Source: an uncultured Muribaculaceae bacterium (GTDB lineage: Bacteria > Bacteroidota > Bacteroidia > Bacteroidales > Muribaculaceae). From it: DNA of 64,000 bases. The notes under the pieces were generated by a model that did no database searches, had not been told where the DNA came from, and saw only the letters and a program-made list of their open reading frames with translations. Positions 8,473 through 16,248 of this stretch are shown in pieces (the first letter of the stretch is position 1; each line of letters opens with the position of its first letter). The position numbers and the translations under genes were made by a program. The stretch covers positions 186,001-250,000 of the forward strand of contig CAJTQV010000002.1 of assembly GCA_910578385.1 (NCBI GenBank). Direction: 5' to 3'.

Positions 8473-9228
8473 TCATTGATCGGGTGAGTCGGGGGCGGGT
8501 GGCAGCTCGGGCGGGTTGTCTTTGCGCCATGCCGGATTCAGCGCCTGGGCTATGGTGACTTTTTCGGGGTCGTAGCCCATCCGGCGGATGAGACCGGCGG
8601 GGGATTCGGACTCGCGCTTCATCTTGTCGTACATCTGACGGCGGTCGTCACGCTCTTTCTGCTGCAGCTGCTCGCGGGTGGGCGCGGGTCGCTTACCGCT
8701 CTGTTTCTTCGGTTCTTTCTTCGGTTCTTTTTGGGGTTGCGGCGTGGATGACGGAGCCTTGTCCATCCAGTAGCGGAAATGGCTTTTGGCATCGTCAAGA
8801 CTGTTGTGGGGCTTGCCGGGACGGGTGTCGTAGCAGTGCTTCAGGAAGCGGCGTAGATGGTCGGAATATTCTTCGGAGGTGATGGAATAGTCTTCGAGGA
8901 TGGCAGCGGACCAGACGGCATCGTCTTTCATGCTGTCGGTTTCCTGCTCGAATGTGAGGTTGTAGTCCGGCGCGGGATTTTCGGGTTTACTCTTGACGGG
9001 ACTTTTGCGGCCTCCTTTCTTGCCGTTCTCAAACCGTTTGTTGTTGTTGTCTATCACAGGTTGCATGAGAGCGAACATTCCTTTTGCGACCGGCTTCAGA
9101 TCGTCGGGCAACACTCCGTTCAAACCATACTCCATGACGGCAGTATAGATTTCCAACTGGATGTCTTTGGGCAATCCCTGAATGGCCGCGTAGAAGCTGC
9201 GGTAGAACAGTACTGAATCTCTTTTCAT
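8473..9228 (-). CDS. DUF6291 domain protein (replication-associated)
   Basis: A 251-residue protein whose first 75 residues (RDSVLFYRSFYAAI, LEIYTAVMEYGLNG, DNNNKRFENGKKGGR) match the DUF6291 pattern known from Bacteroidetes phages and mobile elements. These proteins occupy the place of replication initiation or helicase-loader proteins; that role is inference here. The middle (about 105-155) is helical. The region from 155 to 190 is rich in Pro/Lys/Gln, including a KEPKKEPKK repeat, and looks disordered. It is followed after 18 bp by the methyltransferase gene. Confidence 0.75.
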   Translation of the reverse strand: MKRDSVLFYRSFYAAIQGLPKDIQLEIYTAVMEYGLNGVLPDDLKPVAKGMFALMQPVIDNNNKRFENGKKGGRKSPVKSKPENPAPDYNLTFEQETDSMKDDAVWSAAILEDYSITSEEYSDHLRRFLKHCYDTRPGKPHNSLDDAKSHFRYWMDKAPSSTPQPQKEPKKEPKKQSGKRPAPTREQLQQKERDDRRQMYDKMKRESESPAGLIRRMGYDPEKVTIAQALNPAWRKDNPPELPPAPDSPDQ

Positions 9229-9238
9229 TTTTCTCGTT

Positions 9239-9316
9239 TTAAAAGCTGGATATCACTGCGTCCTGACGAACACTCCCGGGTTCGTCAACCCACACGGCAA
9301 TCATCCGTTGATTCAT
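9239..9316 (-). CDS. Possible 25-residue micro-ORF
   Basis: A 25-codon frame (MNQRMIAVWVDEPGSV...) whose ATG overlaps the stop of the DUF1064 gene as ATGA (9313-9316), the same junction used between many neighbours here. The frame ends 10 bp before the DUF6291 start. An 8-bp stem (TGACGAAC at 9264-9271, GTTCGTCA at 9280-9287) lies inside it. Without homologues it may be only a translational link between two genes. Confidence 0.3.
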   Translation of the reverse strand: MNQRMIAVWVDEPGSVRQDAVISSF

Positions 9317-9717
9317 ATTTCGTTGATGCGTATTCCGTGGACATGGAGCATGAGTTTCCGTTTTATGATATACTCCGGTGTGCGTACCCCTTTGGTATCC
9401 TCGACAATCAGCTGGCCGTTCCGTCGGTAGACAAAATCGGCTTTGTAGGAACATTCTTTTTCCAGCAGGTTGCCGTCGGAGTCCCGTTGGGTCGGGATGA
9501 GCACATATTTTACTTGTTCACGGAGGTCGGATATAAGTCCCGCACGCAGCATCATCTTGAGCTGGTTGGCGCGTTGATGTTCTTTCCGGGAGTCGTAGCC
9601 TCCGGATTTGACGGCACCATACTTGCTCCGTTTTGACGATGATGCAGCGTGCAGAGCCTTGTATTCGTCAATCGTCATTGTCGCCCGGTTTGGGTGTCCA
9701 TGTGTAGACCTCGACAA
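9313..9717 (-). CDS. DUF1064 family nuclease-like protein
   Basis: A 134-residue protein matching the DUF1064 pattern: KYGAVKSGGYDSRKEHQRANQL, GLISDLREQVKYVLIP, then YKADFVYRRNGQLIVEDTKG and a basic end. The (E)..ADF...V(E)D.KG spacing is that of a PD-(D/E)xK nuclease core, and the family is often found in phage replication or recombination blocks, where a Holliday-junction or single-strand nuclease role has been proposed. Catalysis is inferred from the motif only. It starts 2 bp after the HU-type gene ends. Confidence 0.75.
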   Translation of the reverse strand: MSRSTHGHPNRATMTIDEYKALHAASSSKRSKYGAVKSGGYDSRKEHQRANQLKMMLRAGLISDLREQVKYVLIPTQRDSDGNLLEKECSYKADFVYRRNGQLIVEDTKGVRTPEYIIKRKLMLHVHGIRINEI

Positions 9718-9719
9718 TA

Positions 9720-10004
9720 TCAGTTTTCATTGTTCATGCGGTTTTTGAGTTGCAGACTGATTTTGAGTTTCACGGTGCGGCGGGCGGGAATTATCACTGT
9801 TGTGCCTGCGCTGATGTTGCGTGCCTTTCTCTGCGGTGTGGTCTTCACCTCGAATGTGCCGAAGCCGCGGAGATAGACGTTCTCGCCGTTGACGAAAGCG
9901 TCGGACAGGATTTCGGACATGCTTTCGACTACCTGAAGGGCTGTTGATTTGGGGAGGTCGTGAATGCGGTGGCACAGGGCGACCGCGATGTCATTCTTTG
10001 TCAT
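9720..10004 (-). CDS. HU/IHF-type DNA-binding protein
   Basis: A 94-residue member of the bacterial histone-like family: N-terminal helical dimer part (NDIAVALCHRIHDLPKSTA...), then the signature LRGFGTFEV and the basic beta-arm (KARNISAGTTVIIPARRTVKLK). It bends DNA and may assist prophage replication, recombination or integration. Its start overlaps the stop of the upstream 58-residue gene by ATGA (10001-10004). Confidence 0.9.
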   Translation of the reverse strand: MTKNDIAVALCHRIHDLPKSTALQVVESMSEILSDAFVNGENVYLRGFGTFEVKTTPQRKARNISAGTTVIIPARRTVKLKISLQLKNRMNNEN

Positions 10005-10177
10005 TTCTGTTTGGTTTTAGGGTTTTGTCTGTTTAATTTCCGGTGAAGCATCGCGAGCACACGCACGGCGTTGGCCGTTCTCGTGTCGTGGTGCTGTATT
10101 GTGGCCGCCGCGTATTGCAGCACGGCCGGGAGCTTCTCCATGAGCAGAGAGAAGTCTGAGTTTGAGATTGATTTCAT
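10001..10177 (-). CDS. Small helical phage protein (58 aa)
   Basis: A 58-residue frame beginning MKSISNSDFSLLMEKLP and continuing through HHDTRTANAVRVLAMLHRKL. Its ATG overlaps the stop of the SNF2 helicase gene (ATGA at 10174-10177), and its stop overlaps the HU start in the same way (10001-10004), so it fills the gap between them exactly. I recall similar small proteins with an N-terminal SDF..L helix and a C-terminal R.A.RVL...HRKL helix in Bacteroides phages. Function unknown. Confidence 0.7.
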   Translation of the reverse strand: MKSISNSDFSLLMEKLPAVLQYAAATIQHHDTRTANAVRVLAMLHRKLNRQNPKTKQK

Positions 10178-11589
10178 AGACCATCATCGCCATTGAGGAA
10201 TTGAGTTACAAGTTCGTCGAAATACATTTCATCGGTCGGTATGTCATCATTCGCGGCCATGATCTGATTGGCTATGCTGCGCTTCTTGTGAATGATATTG
10301 TAAAGCACGGAATCGATGGTGTTCCGTCCGATCAGGTAGTAGCAGTTCACGTTGTTTTTCTGGCCGATGCGGTGTGCGCGGTCCTCGCACTGGCAGCAGT
10401 CGGCATAGGTCCAGGGGAATTCGACAAAGGCTACGTTGGATGCGGCGGTGAGCGTCAGACCCACACCGGCAGCCTTGATCGAGCAGATGATGAGCTGTGC
10501 CTCTCCGGACTGGAAAGCATCGACGGCGGCCTGTTTGTCGTTGAGGCTGTCATCGCCGGTGACTCTCACGGAATCGGGGAATTGCTTCTGGAGTGCCTTG
10601 ACGACTTCCTTGAGGGAGCAGAACACGATGAGCGGTTTGCCGTTGGCGAGGAAGTTGCGGATGAAGTCCGTAGCTTGCTTAACCTTCCCCTTTGAAGCGA
10701 GGGAGCGGAGCGTCATGAATTTCACCAGAGCCTCCATGCGCATCTTGCGGCGTATGTCGCGGTCGGTACACTCGGTATATTCGCGCAGATAGGCGGCGAG
10801 GTCGGCGGCGGCAAGGTCATATTCATCGCGGTTGGATATTTCGACGTGGAGGTCTGTACGCTGTTTGTCGGGCAGCTCAGTAAGCACCGTACGCTTTTCA
10901 CGGCGTATCATGCAGGAGCCGTAGAGTCTTTGAGATAGTTCCGGAAGGTTCTCGTTCTCTCCGTAGTCGGCGAGGAATTTTCCACGGCCACCGAAGTCTG
11001 AGAGCAGCCGTCCCATGATGGCGAGTTGCGCCACGAGGTCGCGGGCGTGGTTGACAACCGGTGTGCCTGACAGAAGTATGCGCCATTCCTTGCCCTCGAC
11101 AATGCCGCGTGTGAACATGGTCTGCTGTGCGGTGGGGTCTTTGAGCCGATGGGACTCGTCCATGATGACGGACTTGAAAATGATGATGTCGCGGTTGAAG
11201 ACAACATCTTTCAGCTGAAATGTCTTGCCACCTGTTATATCCCAGACAAAGAACTTTTTCAAGCTCTCATAGTTGACAACCGCCACATGGAACATACGCA
11301 TGCCGAGAAGATAAGGCCACGAGGTGCGGGTGGCATTATCGAGGACGAGAGCCTTTTTGCCGGTGAACTTCTCAAACTCGCGTTGCCAGTTTATTTTGAG
11401 CGAGGAAGGGCAGATTACCAGGCAGGGATAAGCGGCGGCGCAATCGACTATGCCGATGCTCTGCAGGGTCTTACCAAGCCCCGGCTCATCGCCGATGAGA
11501 ATACGGCGGCGGTCAAGGCCGAAGCGGATACCCTCTTTCTGGTAATCGTAAGGCTCCACGCGGAGGTTATGTGTAAGAGTTTCTGTCAT
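10174..11589 (-). CDS. SNF2-family DNA helicase/translocase
   Basis: A 471-residue superfamily 2 ATPase: Walker A GDEPGLGKT near residue 33, DESH (Walker B) near 145, motif III LLSGTP, and C-terminal motifs IICSIKAAGVGLTLTAA and CEDRAHRIGQ typical of the SNF2 branch. Such phage proteins travel along duplex DNA and are thought to help replication, recombination or removal of bound proteins. The start at 11589 is preferred over one four codons upstream because it overlaps the TGA of the RecE-like gene as ATGA. Part of the recombination/replication block with RecE-like and RecT proteins. Confidence 0.9.
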   Translation of the reverse strand: MTETLTHNLRVEPYDYQKEGIRFGLDRRRILIGDEPGLGKTLQSIGIVDCAAAYPCLVICPSSLKINWQREFEKFTGKKALVLDNATRTSWPYLLGMRMFHVAVVNYESLKKFFVWDITGGKTFQLKDVVFNRDIIIFKSVIMDESHRLKDPTAQQTMFTRGIVEGKEWRILLSGTPVVNHARDLVAQLAIMGRLLSDFGGRGKFLADYGENENLPELSQRLYGSCMIRREKRTVLTELPDKQRTDLHVEISNRDEYDLAAADLAAYLREYTECTDRDIRRKMRMEALVKFMTLRSLASKGKVKQATDFIRNFLANGKPLIVFCSLKEVVKALQKQFPDSVRVTGDDSLNDKQAAVDAFQSGEAQLIICSIKAAGVGLTLTAASNVAFVEFPWTYADCCQCEDRAHRIGQKNNVNCYYLIGRNTIDSVLYNIIHKKRSIANQIMAANDDIPTDEMYFDELVTQFLNGDDGL

Positions 11590-12248
11590 AAGGCGAGGCA
11601 CCAGTATTGGAATGCTAATTCAAGATATTTGTCGCGGCCGTGGAGGTAGACGGAATCGTTGCGGCGGATGCGGGTTGTGAAGACGTTGCAGTTCTTTTTG
11701 CTGATTGCATAGATGAAATCGCAGTCGGAGCGGGCGATGTCCATGTACCATGCACGGGAGCGGTCCCAGTCGAAGAAGTCTATGGCATCTTCGAATTCTT
11801 TCTGAGTGGAGGCGGCGCAGGTCTTGAGGTCTCCGCCGAATCCGTAGCGGGAGAGCCACCAGTCCCATTTACAGCGGGTGTCGAGCGTGAAGGGGAAGCC
11901 GGCGTATTCGAATTCCTGATCGCGGTTGACCATGAAGCATTGCGTCTCGGCTTCTTCGAGCACTTTGGCAAGGAACCGGTCGCGGCGCGCTGTCGTGCGG
12001 AGTGAGCGGTACATTTCCTTGGCGAGCAGGAATTCCTCGTCGTTGTATTGCTCGTCATCGACTGTCATGCGGTAGTAGTTCACGCGGTCGGGTTCGGTGA
12101 TGATGGCATCGACGAGGGTGCCGAACCGGAACGCCCGCTCCTTGACACCCGGCGGCATGGGCACCGGGTGCAGGAGGTTCTTGAGGGCCGTGAGGTCGGA
12201 ATTGCTGACCTCGGAGCGTAGATAATATGCATCGGGATTATTGCTCAT
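11586..12248 (-). CDS. RecE-like PD-(D/E)xK exonuclease
   Basis: A 220-residue protein resembling the exodeoxyribonuclease VIII-like PD-(D/E)xK domain. It has the conserved FRFGTLVDAIITEP near residue 41, TLDTRCKWDWW near 121 and GGDLKTCA near 138, which give the Asp...Asp-x-Lys metal site, then FDWDRSRAWYMDIA. In the family the enzyme resects double-stranded DNA 5' to 3' and passes single strands to RecT. It lies in the same operon as recT (13590-14567), with one coiled-coil protein and one small Cys-containing protein between them. Confidence 0.8.
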   Translation of the reverse strand: MSNNPDAYYLRSEVSNSDLTALKNLLHPVPMPPGVKERAFRFGTLVDAIITEPDRVNYYRMTVDDEQYNDEEFLLAKEMYRSLRTTARRDRFLAKVLEEAETQCFMVNRDQEFEYAGFPFTLDTRCKWDWWLSRYGFGGDLKTCAASTQKEFEDAIDFFDWDRSRAWYMDIARSDCDFIYAISKKNCNVFTTRIRRNDSVYLHGRDKYLELAFQYWCLAL

Positions 12249-12250
12249 GG

Positions 12251-13459
12251 TTATCTGGCCTTTATCTCATCGTCGTAGCGGACGTTGCTGATGAACATGG
12301 GGTTGTTTTTGGAGTTGGCGGCGGTATTGGCGAATGTGATCTGCTTCTTGAATTCTTTGGTAAGCTCTTCCATCGACAAGGTGCTTCCGACCTGCGACCA
12401 CCAGAAGGCGACAATCGCCATGATGTCGTCGGGGGTCTCGACCACAACTTTTTTCTTGACCTGCGTCTTGGGCTGATAGTTGACCGGAACGGCCACGGGA
12501 GCACCGAACAGTCCGTCCATCTCCTGTTTTTCCGAAGCGAGCTTTGCTGCGGCGGCCTCCTGCTTCTCGCGTTCGGTGCGTTCGGCGTCTTTCCGGGCGG
12601 CCTCCTCGCGCTCCTTCGCCTCAAGTTGAGACTTGATTTTTGCGGCTTCGTCGGCCGAGGCTTTTGCCATACGCTCAAGTTCCTTCTTCTTCGAGGGCAT
12701 ACGGTCGAGGATGTCGTCGCGTGTGGTCGTTACCTCGAATGCATACTGCTCCTTGAACCGCCGGACGAGTCCGGCCATGACGTTCGCCTGAATGGCGCGG
12801 CATTCGTCGGGAGAGAGACCGGCAGGGCGGAGCGCGCCGCTGGTTACGGTCTGGCACCATGTGTCGGGGAGTTCGCAGCTGTAGTTGCGGAGGCTGGCGC
12901 AGGTCGCAGCGTGGTTGTCGAGGGTGGTCTGACGGTCAAGTTCGGTGAGCGTGTTGATGCTGTTGTTGACCAGCGTGTTGAACTGCCGCCCATAATCTTC
13001 CTCGACATCGGCGCGGTAGCGGTTGATGGCGTTTTCTTTTGCCAGACGGGCAGCTTCCTCGCGGCGGCGGCGTTCCTCCTCCTCGTATTTCTTCTGGGCA
13101 TAGGCGTTGCGGTGTGCCTGCAGCTGACCGGGTACCGAGGTTGTCTTGGAGGGGTCAACGTCATTTTCCATAGCGATATATGCCTTGCGTATCTGGTCGA
13201 AGAGCTGGGTGACGGGCGTACGCTTGCCGTTGAGTTTCCTGACGGTTGCCTTGGCTTTCTCTATATATGCGGCTATCTCCATGTCAAGCGCGTCGGACAT
13301 GCCCTCTCTGCCTACGCGTTCAAGCAGGGATTTTCCGGCCTCGATGCAGCGGGAGTGCGATACCAGGTTTTCTTTGTAGGATTGGGGAGCGAGCCGGGTG
13401 AGTGTCTGAACATTCTGCGGCTCGAAGATGGTCAGTGCTCCGTGGTTGTTGTCTGTCAT
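12251..13459 (-). CDS. Coiled-coil phage protein of the RecE/RecT block
   Basis: A 402-residue protein with two long charged helical stretches: about 122-150 (KKYEEEERRRREEAARLAKE) and about 256-325 (KKKELERMAKASADEAAKIK, then Ala/Glu/Lys-rich), both likely coiled coils. The C-terminus carries WWSQVGSTLSMEELTKEFKKQITFANTAAN. Proteins of this kind lie between recE- and recT-like genes in Bacteroides prophages; the biochemical role is not known to me. It ends 2 bp before the RecE-like start. Confidence 0.75.
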   Translation of the reverse strand: MTDNNHGALTIFEPQNVQTLTRLAPQSYKENLVSHSRCIEAGKSLLERVGREGMSDALDMEIAAYIEKAKATVRKLNGKRTPVTQLFDQIRKAYIAMENDVDPSKTTSVPGQLQAHRNAYAQKKYEEEERRRREEAARLAKENAINRYRADVEEDYGRQFNTLVNNSINTLTELDRQTTLDNHAATCASLRNYSCELPDTWCQTVTSGALRPAGLSPDECRAIQANVMAGLVRRFKEQYAFEVTTTRDDILDRMPSKKKELERMAKASADEAAKIKSQLEAKEREEAARKDAERTEREKQEAAAAKLASEKQEMDGLFGAPVAVPVNYQPKTQVKKKVVVETPDDIMAIVAFWWSQVGSTLSMEELTKEFKKQITFANTAANSKNNPMFISNVRYDDEIKAR

Positions 13460-13471
13460 GATTGATGTTGT

Positions 13472-13609
13472 TTAAGGGTTACACGGTCTTTGTTTTACAT
13501 ATTGGGTGCGGATTTGAAGCCGGGTGCAGTAGAGTCCGTTGATGGTGTTGCGCACGAGCGGACATCCACTGCACGGCTTGTCGGTCTGTTCAGAAGCCCT
13601 CTTCTTCAT
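13472..13609 (-). CDS. Small Cys-containing phage protein (45 aa)
   Basis: A 45-codon frame starting inside the end of recT (20-bp overlap, different frame): MKKRASEQTDKPCSGCPLV, then NTINGLYCTRLQ and a C-terminal RPC. Four Cys (CxxC...C...C) suggest a zinc knuckle or disulfide unit. The pattern C.GCPL..NTINGLYCTRL is one I remember from short proteins in Bacteroides phage operons, so I consider it real despite its length. It ends 12 bp before the coiled-coil gene. Confidence 0.65.
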   Translation of the reverse strand: MKKRASEQTDKPCSGCPLVRNTINGLYCTRLQIRTQYVKQRPCNP

Positions 13610-14567
13610 CGGTGCTTATTGTTACGCCCTGGGGCGGCTCGTTATCGCCGAATGGCTGAGGGGCGGCTTCGGGCTGTCCGTGTACTTCGCCGGTATCGGG
13701 ATCGACGGTTGTGCCTTCGGAGAGGCTGTAGAAGTCATCTTCCTCGGTTGTGTCGGCCTCCATGATTGTGAAGCCGCCGATCTTGACTTTCGGGTAGGTC
13801 TTGAACGCGTGCTTGATGCACTTGGCCTTGAGGAAGCCGGTGTCGATGGTGCCACCGTTCGATGAGTAGAGTGAATTGGGGTTGCCCTCCACGCGCTGGC
13901 CATCCTTGTAATAGGAGTTCTGACGGGCCGAGTACCGGGCGAGCCGTCCCCAGTCTTCGGGGAGCATTACGGCGTAGTCGATGGAGCCGTCGGCGCGGGT
14001 TATGCGCATGAAACATGCCACGATACGCTGCCCGTCGTGAGGGAGGTGGCATGTGTAATCGACCTGCTTGCGGCCTCCTTTGTCTGTAAAGCTGAATTCG
14101 TCGTTGGCGTAGACGATGACGGGGTTGTCGGCGTGCCGGATCTGTCCGCAGCGTTCGCGCATGACAAGTTCTCCGTAGCCTGAAACGGTGAGGTTGACAC
14201 GGCTTTCATACTTGCCGCACTTTTTGCCGTTGCTACCGGTGGTCTCGCCGATTTTGACCGACCGTTTGAGCAGGTAACACTGGGGGCATGAGCCTTGCTG
14301 GATGGAGAGACCGCAGACGGCGAGGTCTATGAACGATGAGAATATAGAGAAGTTTGTGCAGCTCTGCAGGTCCGCGCTCTCGGAAAGGGCGCGGGTGAAT
14401 GCGATGCTCTCGTGTTCGTAGACGGCCTCGGCTTCTTTCTCGTCGCCGCGTGTCCATATCTTTGAGTAGATGAGAATGAAGCGTTGTTTGACGGCTTCAT
14501 CTTTCACGATCTGGAGGGGCTGCATGTCGTTGAGCCGGTCGAGGGATAGTGTGAGGTTGTTTGCCAT
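13590..14567 (-). CDS. recT: RecT-family single-strand annealing protein
   Basis: A 325-residue recombinase of the RecT type, which binds single-stranded DNA and anneals complementary strands. Visible family features are the N-terminal helical part (FTRALSESADLQSC), SSFIDLAVCGLSI near 76, then GYGELVMRERCGQI with a following (V)YANDEFSF strand near 130-155 and the C-terminal KHAFKTYPKVKIGG. The last ~60 residues are acidic and probably disordered. It heads the minus-strand recombination operon (recT, small Cys protein, coiled-coil protein, RecE-like, SNF2, 58-aa protein, HU, DUF1064). Confidence 0.9.
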   Translation of the reverse strand: MANNLTLSLDRLNDMQPLQIVKDEAVKQRFILIYSKIWTRGDEKEAEAVYEHESIAFTRALSESADLQSCTNFSIFSSFIDLAVCGLSIQQGSCPQCYLLKRSVKIGETTGSNGKKCGKYESRVNLTVSGYGELVMRERCGQIRHADNPVIVYANDEFSFTDKGGRKQVDYTCHLPHDGQRIVACFMRITRADGSIDYAVMLPEDWGRLARYSARQNSYYKDGQRVEGNPNSLYSSNGGTIDTGFLKAKCIKHAFKTYPKVKIGGFTIMEADTTEEDDFYSLSEGTTVDPDTGEVHGQPEAAPQPFGDNEPPQGVTISTDEEEGF

Positions 14568-14623
14568 GATTGATGGTATTTTGAATTGTTTGACTTATGC
14601 GGGGTTGCGGTGAGTGATGACTG

Positions 14624-14671
14624 AAAAAATGGAGACCGCCCTCGGGCTTTCATCTCTTCGGAGCGGTCTCC
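14624..14671 (-). terminator. Rho-independent terminator after the phage tRNA
   Basis: A 9-bp perfect stem (14631-14639 with 14663-14671) has a run of six A on the + strand at 14624-14629, which is a T run in the minus-strand transcript. It lies 35 bp downstream of the tRNA-Gln gene and upstream of recT, so it separates the early small-gene transcript plus tRNA from the recombination operon. Confidence 0.7.
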
Positions 14672-14705
14672 GGTCATCAATCATGCAGCAACTTGCCGCT
14701 GCTTG

Positions 14706-14777
14706 TAGCCTCTGCGGGAGTCGAACCCGCGCCGCAGGAACCAAAATCCTGTGTGCTGACCATTACACCAAGAGGCT
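14706..14777 (-). tRNA. tRNA-Gln (anticodon UUG)
   Basis: A 72-nt cloverleaf on the minus strand. The acceptor stem starts AGCCTCT and closes with AGAGGCT, the discriminator is A, and no CCA is encoded. The D arm contains GTGTAATGG. The anticodon stem is CAGGA/TCCTG with a seven-base loop reading TTTTGGT, giving anticodon TTG. The T arm is GCGGG-TTCGACT-CCCGC. It reads CAA (and CAG by wobble). It lies inside the prophage, downstream of the small early genes and just before a terminator. Confidence 0.93.
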
Positions 14778-14784
14778 GAGGTGT

Positions 14785-15075
14785 TTATCGGTTGAGATAA
14801 TCTTGTTCCGTCCGTTGCAGTAGCCACAGGTCGGCCATGCAGTATTCCATTTTGCCCGGACGCTTGTAGGGCGTGATTTTGCCGGTCCGCCTCCAGCGGT
14901 CTACATTCCTGCGTCCGAAGATTGAATATGCCGTCCGCTGTGACACATATTCCGGGTCGGCTGCATCGCTTTTCATCATCCGCACAACCCTCGCAGAGAG
15001 GTCTGACATGAATGTCTCATAGCTGACGAGCTTATCTGAGAATTGGATGTGTGCATTTGGTGACATACCAATCAT
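14785..15075 (-). CDS. Small HTH DNA-binding protein (excisionase-like)
   Basis: A 96-residue protein whose second half (SQRTAYSIFGRRNVDRWRRT, then GKITPYKRPGKMEYCMADL) is the winged-helix pattern of excisionase/MerR-like HTH_17 proteins common in Bacteroidetes mobile elements. It may regulate transcription or act in excision. Its ATG overlaps the stop of the small membrane protein by ATGA (15072-15075). The gene ends 7 bp before the tRNA. Confidence 0.65.
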   Translation of the reverse strand: MIGMSPNAHIQFSDKLVSYETFMSDLSARVVRMMKSDAADPEYVSQRTAYSIFGRRNVDRWRRTGKITPYKRPGKMEYCMADLWLLQRTEQDYLNR

Positions 15076-15338
15076 TCTCCCTTATAGAGTGGATTAGGTT
15101 CTTCCATTACCTCATCACACATCTTGTCGTATGCCATGAGCCAGGGGTCAATCTTGCTCCAACGCTTGTACAGTTTAGCCATATACCAAAAGGCTGCTAA
15201 TGCAAGAGCCTTGTCGATGAGCATCTGAAACAGAGTCCATGTGCTATCTCCTTCCTCCCCGAAAAAGAGGAGCGCCATAGCGAACATTCCGAGGGCTAAC
15301 AGAATGGCTATGCGGATTATTGAAACTGACTTGTTCAT
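15072..15338 (-). CDS. Small two-helix membrane protein
   Basis: An 88-residue protein with a hydrophobic segment at about residues 7-26 (IIRIAILLALGMFAMALLFF) and a second at about 36-55 (LFQMLIDKALALAAFWYMA), then a charged cytoplasmic-type tail. Such small proteins occur in early phage operons and may affect the host envelope or superinfection; the role here is unknown. Coupled to the next gene by ATGA. Confidence 0.65.
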   Translation of the reverse strand: MNKSVSIIRIAILLALGMFAMALLFFGEEGDSTWTLFQMLIDKALALAAFWYMAKLYKRWSKIDPWLMAYDKMCDEVMEEPNPLYKGE

Positions 15339-15350
15339 TTTGGATGGTTT

Positions 15351-15527
15351 TCAGTTGGTTTCGTATACGAGTTCACGGAGATCATACTGTATCCAGCGGA
15401 GACGTTCGCATGCCTCTTCTGATTCGGCTTTCATGATAAGCGCGTCGATGTCGCGGTAGTCGTAGCGGGACATTGACTCCGCTTCCTCGATGAGTTTCTT
15501 GTCAAATTCTGTCATGGTTGCTTGCAT
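15351..15527 (-). CDS. Small acidic phage protein (58 aa)
   Basis: A 58-residue frame, MQATMTEFDKKLIEEAESMS then RYDYRDIDALIMKAESEEAC and a C-terminal WIQYDLREL. A second Met at codon 5 (start 15515) is an alternative. I remember near-identical small proteins (TEFD..LIE.A...SR.DYRDID.LI..A) in Bacteroides phage early regions. Helical and acidic; function unknown. It lies between two clear genes on the same strand with short gaps. Confidence 0.7.
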   Translation of the reverse strand: MQATMTEFDKKLIEEAESMSRYDYRDIDALIMKAESEEACERLRWIQYDLRELVYETN

Positions 15528-15546
15528 GGTTGATGGTGTTTAGGGG

Positions 15547-15834
15547 TTAGTAATCGGTTGTGTTTGTGAATATGTTTTTGTCGGTAATCATCCGTTTTTC
15601 AACCTCCTTGGTCTGCCGCTCTATCCGCTCGTCGAGTTCGAGCAGCTGTTGTGTGAGGTCTTCTATGCGGTCAAGAAGTGAGTCCTGGATGTCAACCAGT
15701 CGCGAGGCTTCGAACAGGTCTCGGGCTACCGGGGACCGGAGCATCCGGATGTTGTCGGCGAGGCTGACTCCGGCGCGGCGTTGACGTTCGGCTGTCTCGG
15801 CGCGTTGTCTTTTGAGCTGTCTGAGGGTTGTCAT
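15547..15834 (-). CDS. Coiled-coil phage protein
   Basis: A 95-residue, highly charged helical protein (MTTLRQLKRQRAETAERQRR, later LLDRIEDLTQQLLELDERIE), very probably a coiled coil. The start at 15834 is chosen because its ATG overlaps the stop of the HTH gene as ATGA (15831-15834); the frame is open further upstream only inside that gene. Function unknown. Confidence 0.65.
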   Translation of the reverse strand: MTTLRQLKRQRAETAERQRRAGVSLADNIRMLRSPVARDLFEASRLVDIQDSLLDRIEDLTQQLLELDERIERQTKEVEKRMITDKNIFTNTTDY

Positions 15835-16064
15835 GGGGTTTGGTTTTGTTGGGGTGGCTGTTTCAGTTTCGTCTGCGGGGCATCGCGGGGTGTTGTGCTG
15901 AGGCATTCGTAGACGGCTTCGAGGTCGTAGATTATGACGCGTCCAGTGTCGGCGATGACGGCTTTGTCAAGACGGCCTTCGTTGCGCCATCGGCTCACGG
16001 TGTTCGGATGTACCCCGAGGGCTTCGGCGAGTGCCTTGTTGCCTCTGATGGTGGTTCTTGGCAT
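15831..16064 (-). CDS. DUF3853-like HTH protein
   Basis: A 77-residue protein starting MPRTTIRGNKALAEALGVHP and continuing NTVSRWRNEGRLDKAVI, a helix-turn-helix of the DUF3853/excisionase kind, followed by a strand (RVIIYDLEAVYECL) and a Pro/Gln-rich tail. The longer frame upstream overlaps another small gene and is not preferred. Possibly a transcription or excision factor of the prophage. Confidence 0.65.
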   Translation of the reverse strand: MPRTTIRGNKALAEALGVHPNTVSRWRNEGRLDKAVIADTGRVIIYDLEAVYECLSTTPRDAPQTKLKQPPQQNQTP

Positions 16065-16099
16065 GGGTGTTAACTTATTCGTTCTGTACCGCCCTCTGC

Positions 16100-16228
16100 C
16101 TACCGGTTGATTGCCCTGCGGGCATGGGCGAGGGATTTGTAAACTGTCTTGCGCCATTTGGCTGTACCGTCCTTGCGGACGTTGACTACGAACCCGTAGC
16201 CGAGGGCGTCTTGGAATGTTGCTGTCAT
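16100..16228 (-). CDS. Small basic phage protein (42 aa)
   Basis: A 42-codon frame, MTATFQDALGYGFVVNVRKD then GTAKWRKTVYKSLAHARRAI. It is basic, with a short beta-hairpin-like start and a C-terminal helix. It has its own start 21 bp after the preceding gene and no overlap with other coding sequence in its final form. Function unknown. Confidence 0.55.
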   Translation of the reverse strand: MTATFQDALGYGFVVNVRKDGTAKWRKTVYKSLAHARRAINR

Positions 16229-16248
16229 GATTGATGATATTTATGGGG

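Noticed and set aside
6799..9228. Restriction-modification system around the methyltransferase
   Set aside because: No restriction endonuclease candidate is adjacent; neighbours are replication-type and small phage proteins.
12227..13465. 412-codon + strand frame
   Set aside because: It is the complement of the coiled-coil gene 12251-13459; long because of GC-rich third positions, with no sensible protein features.
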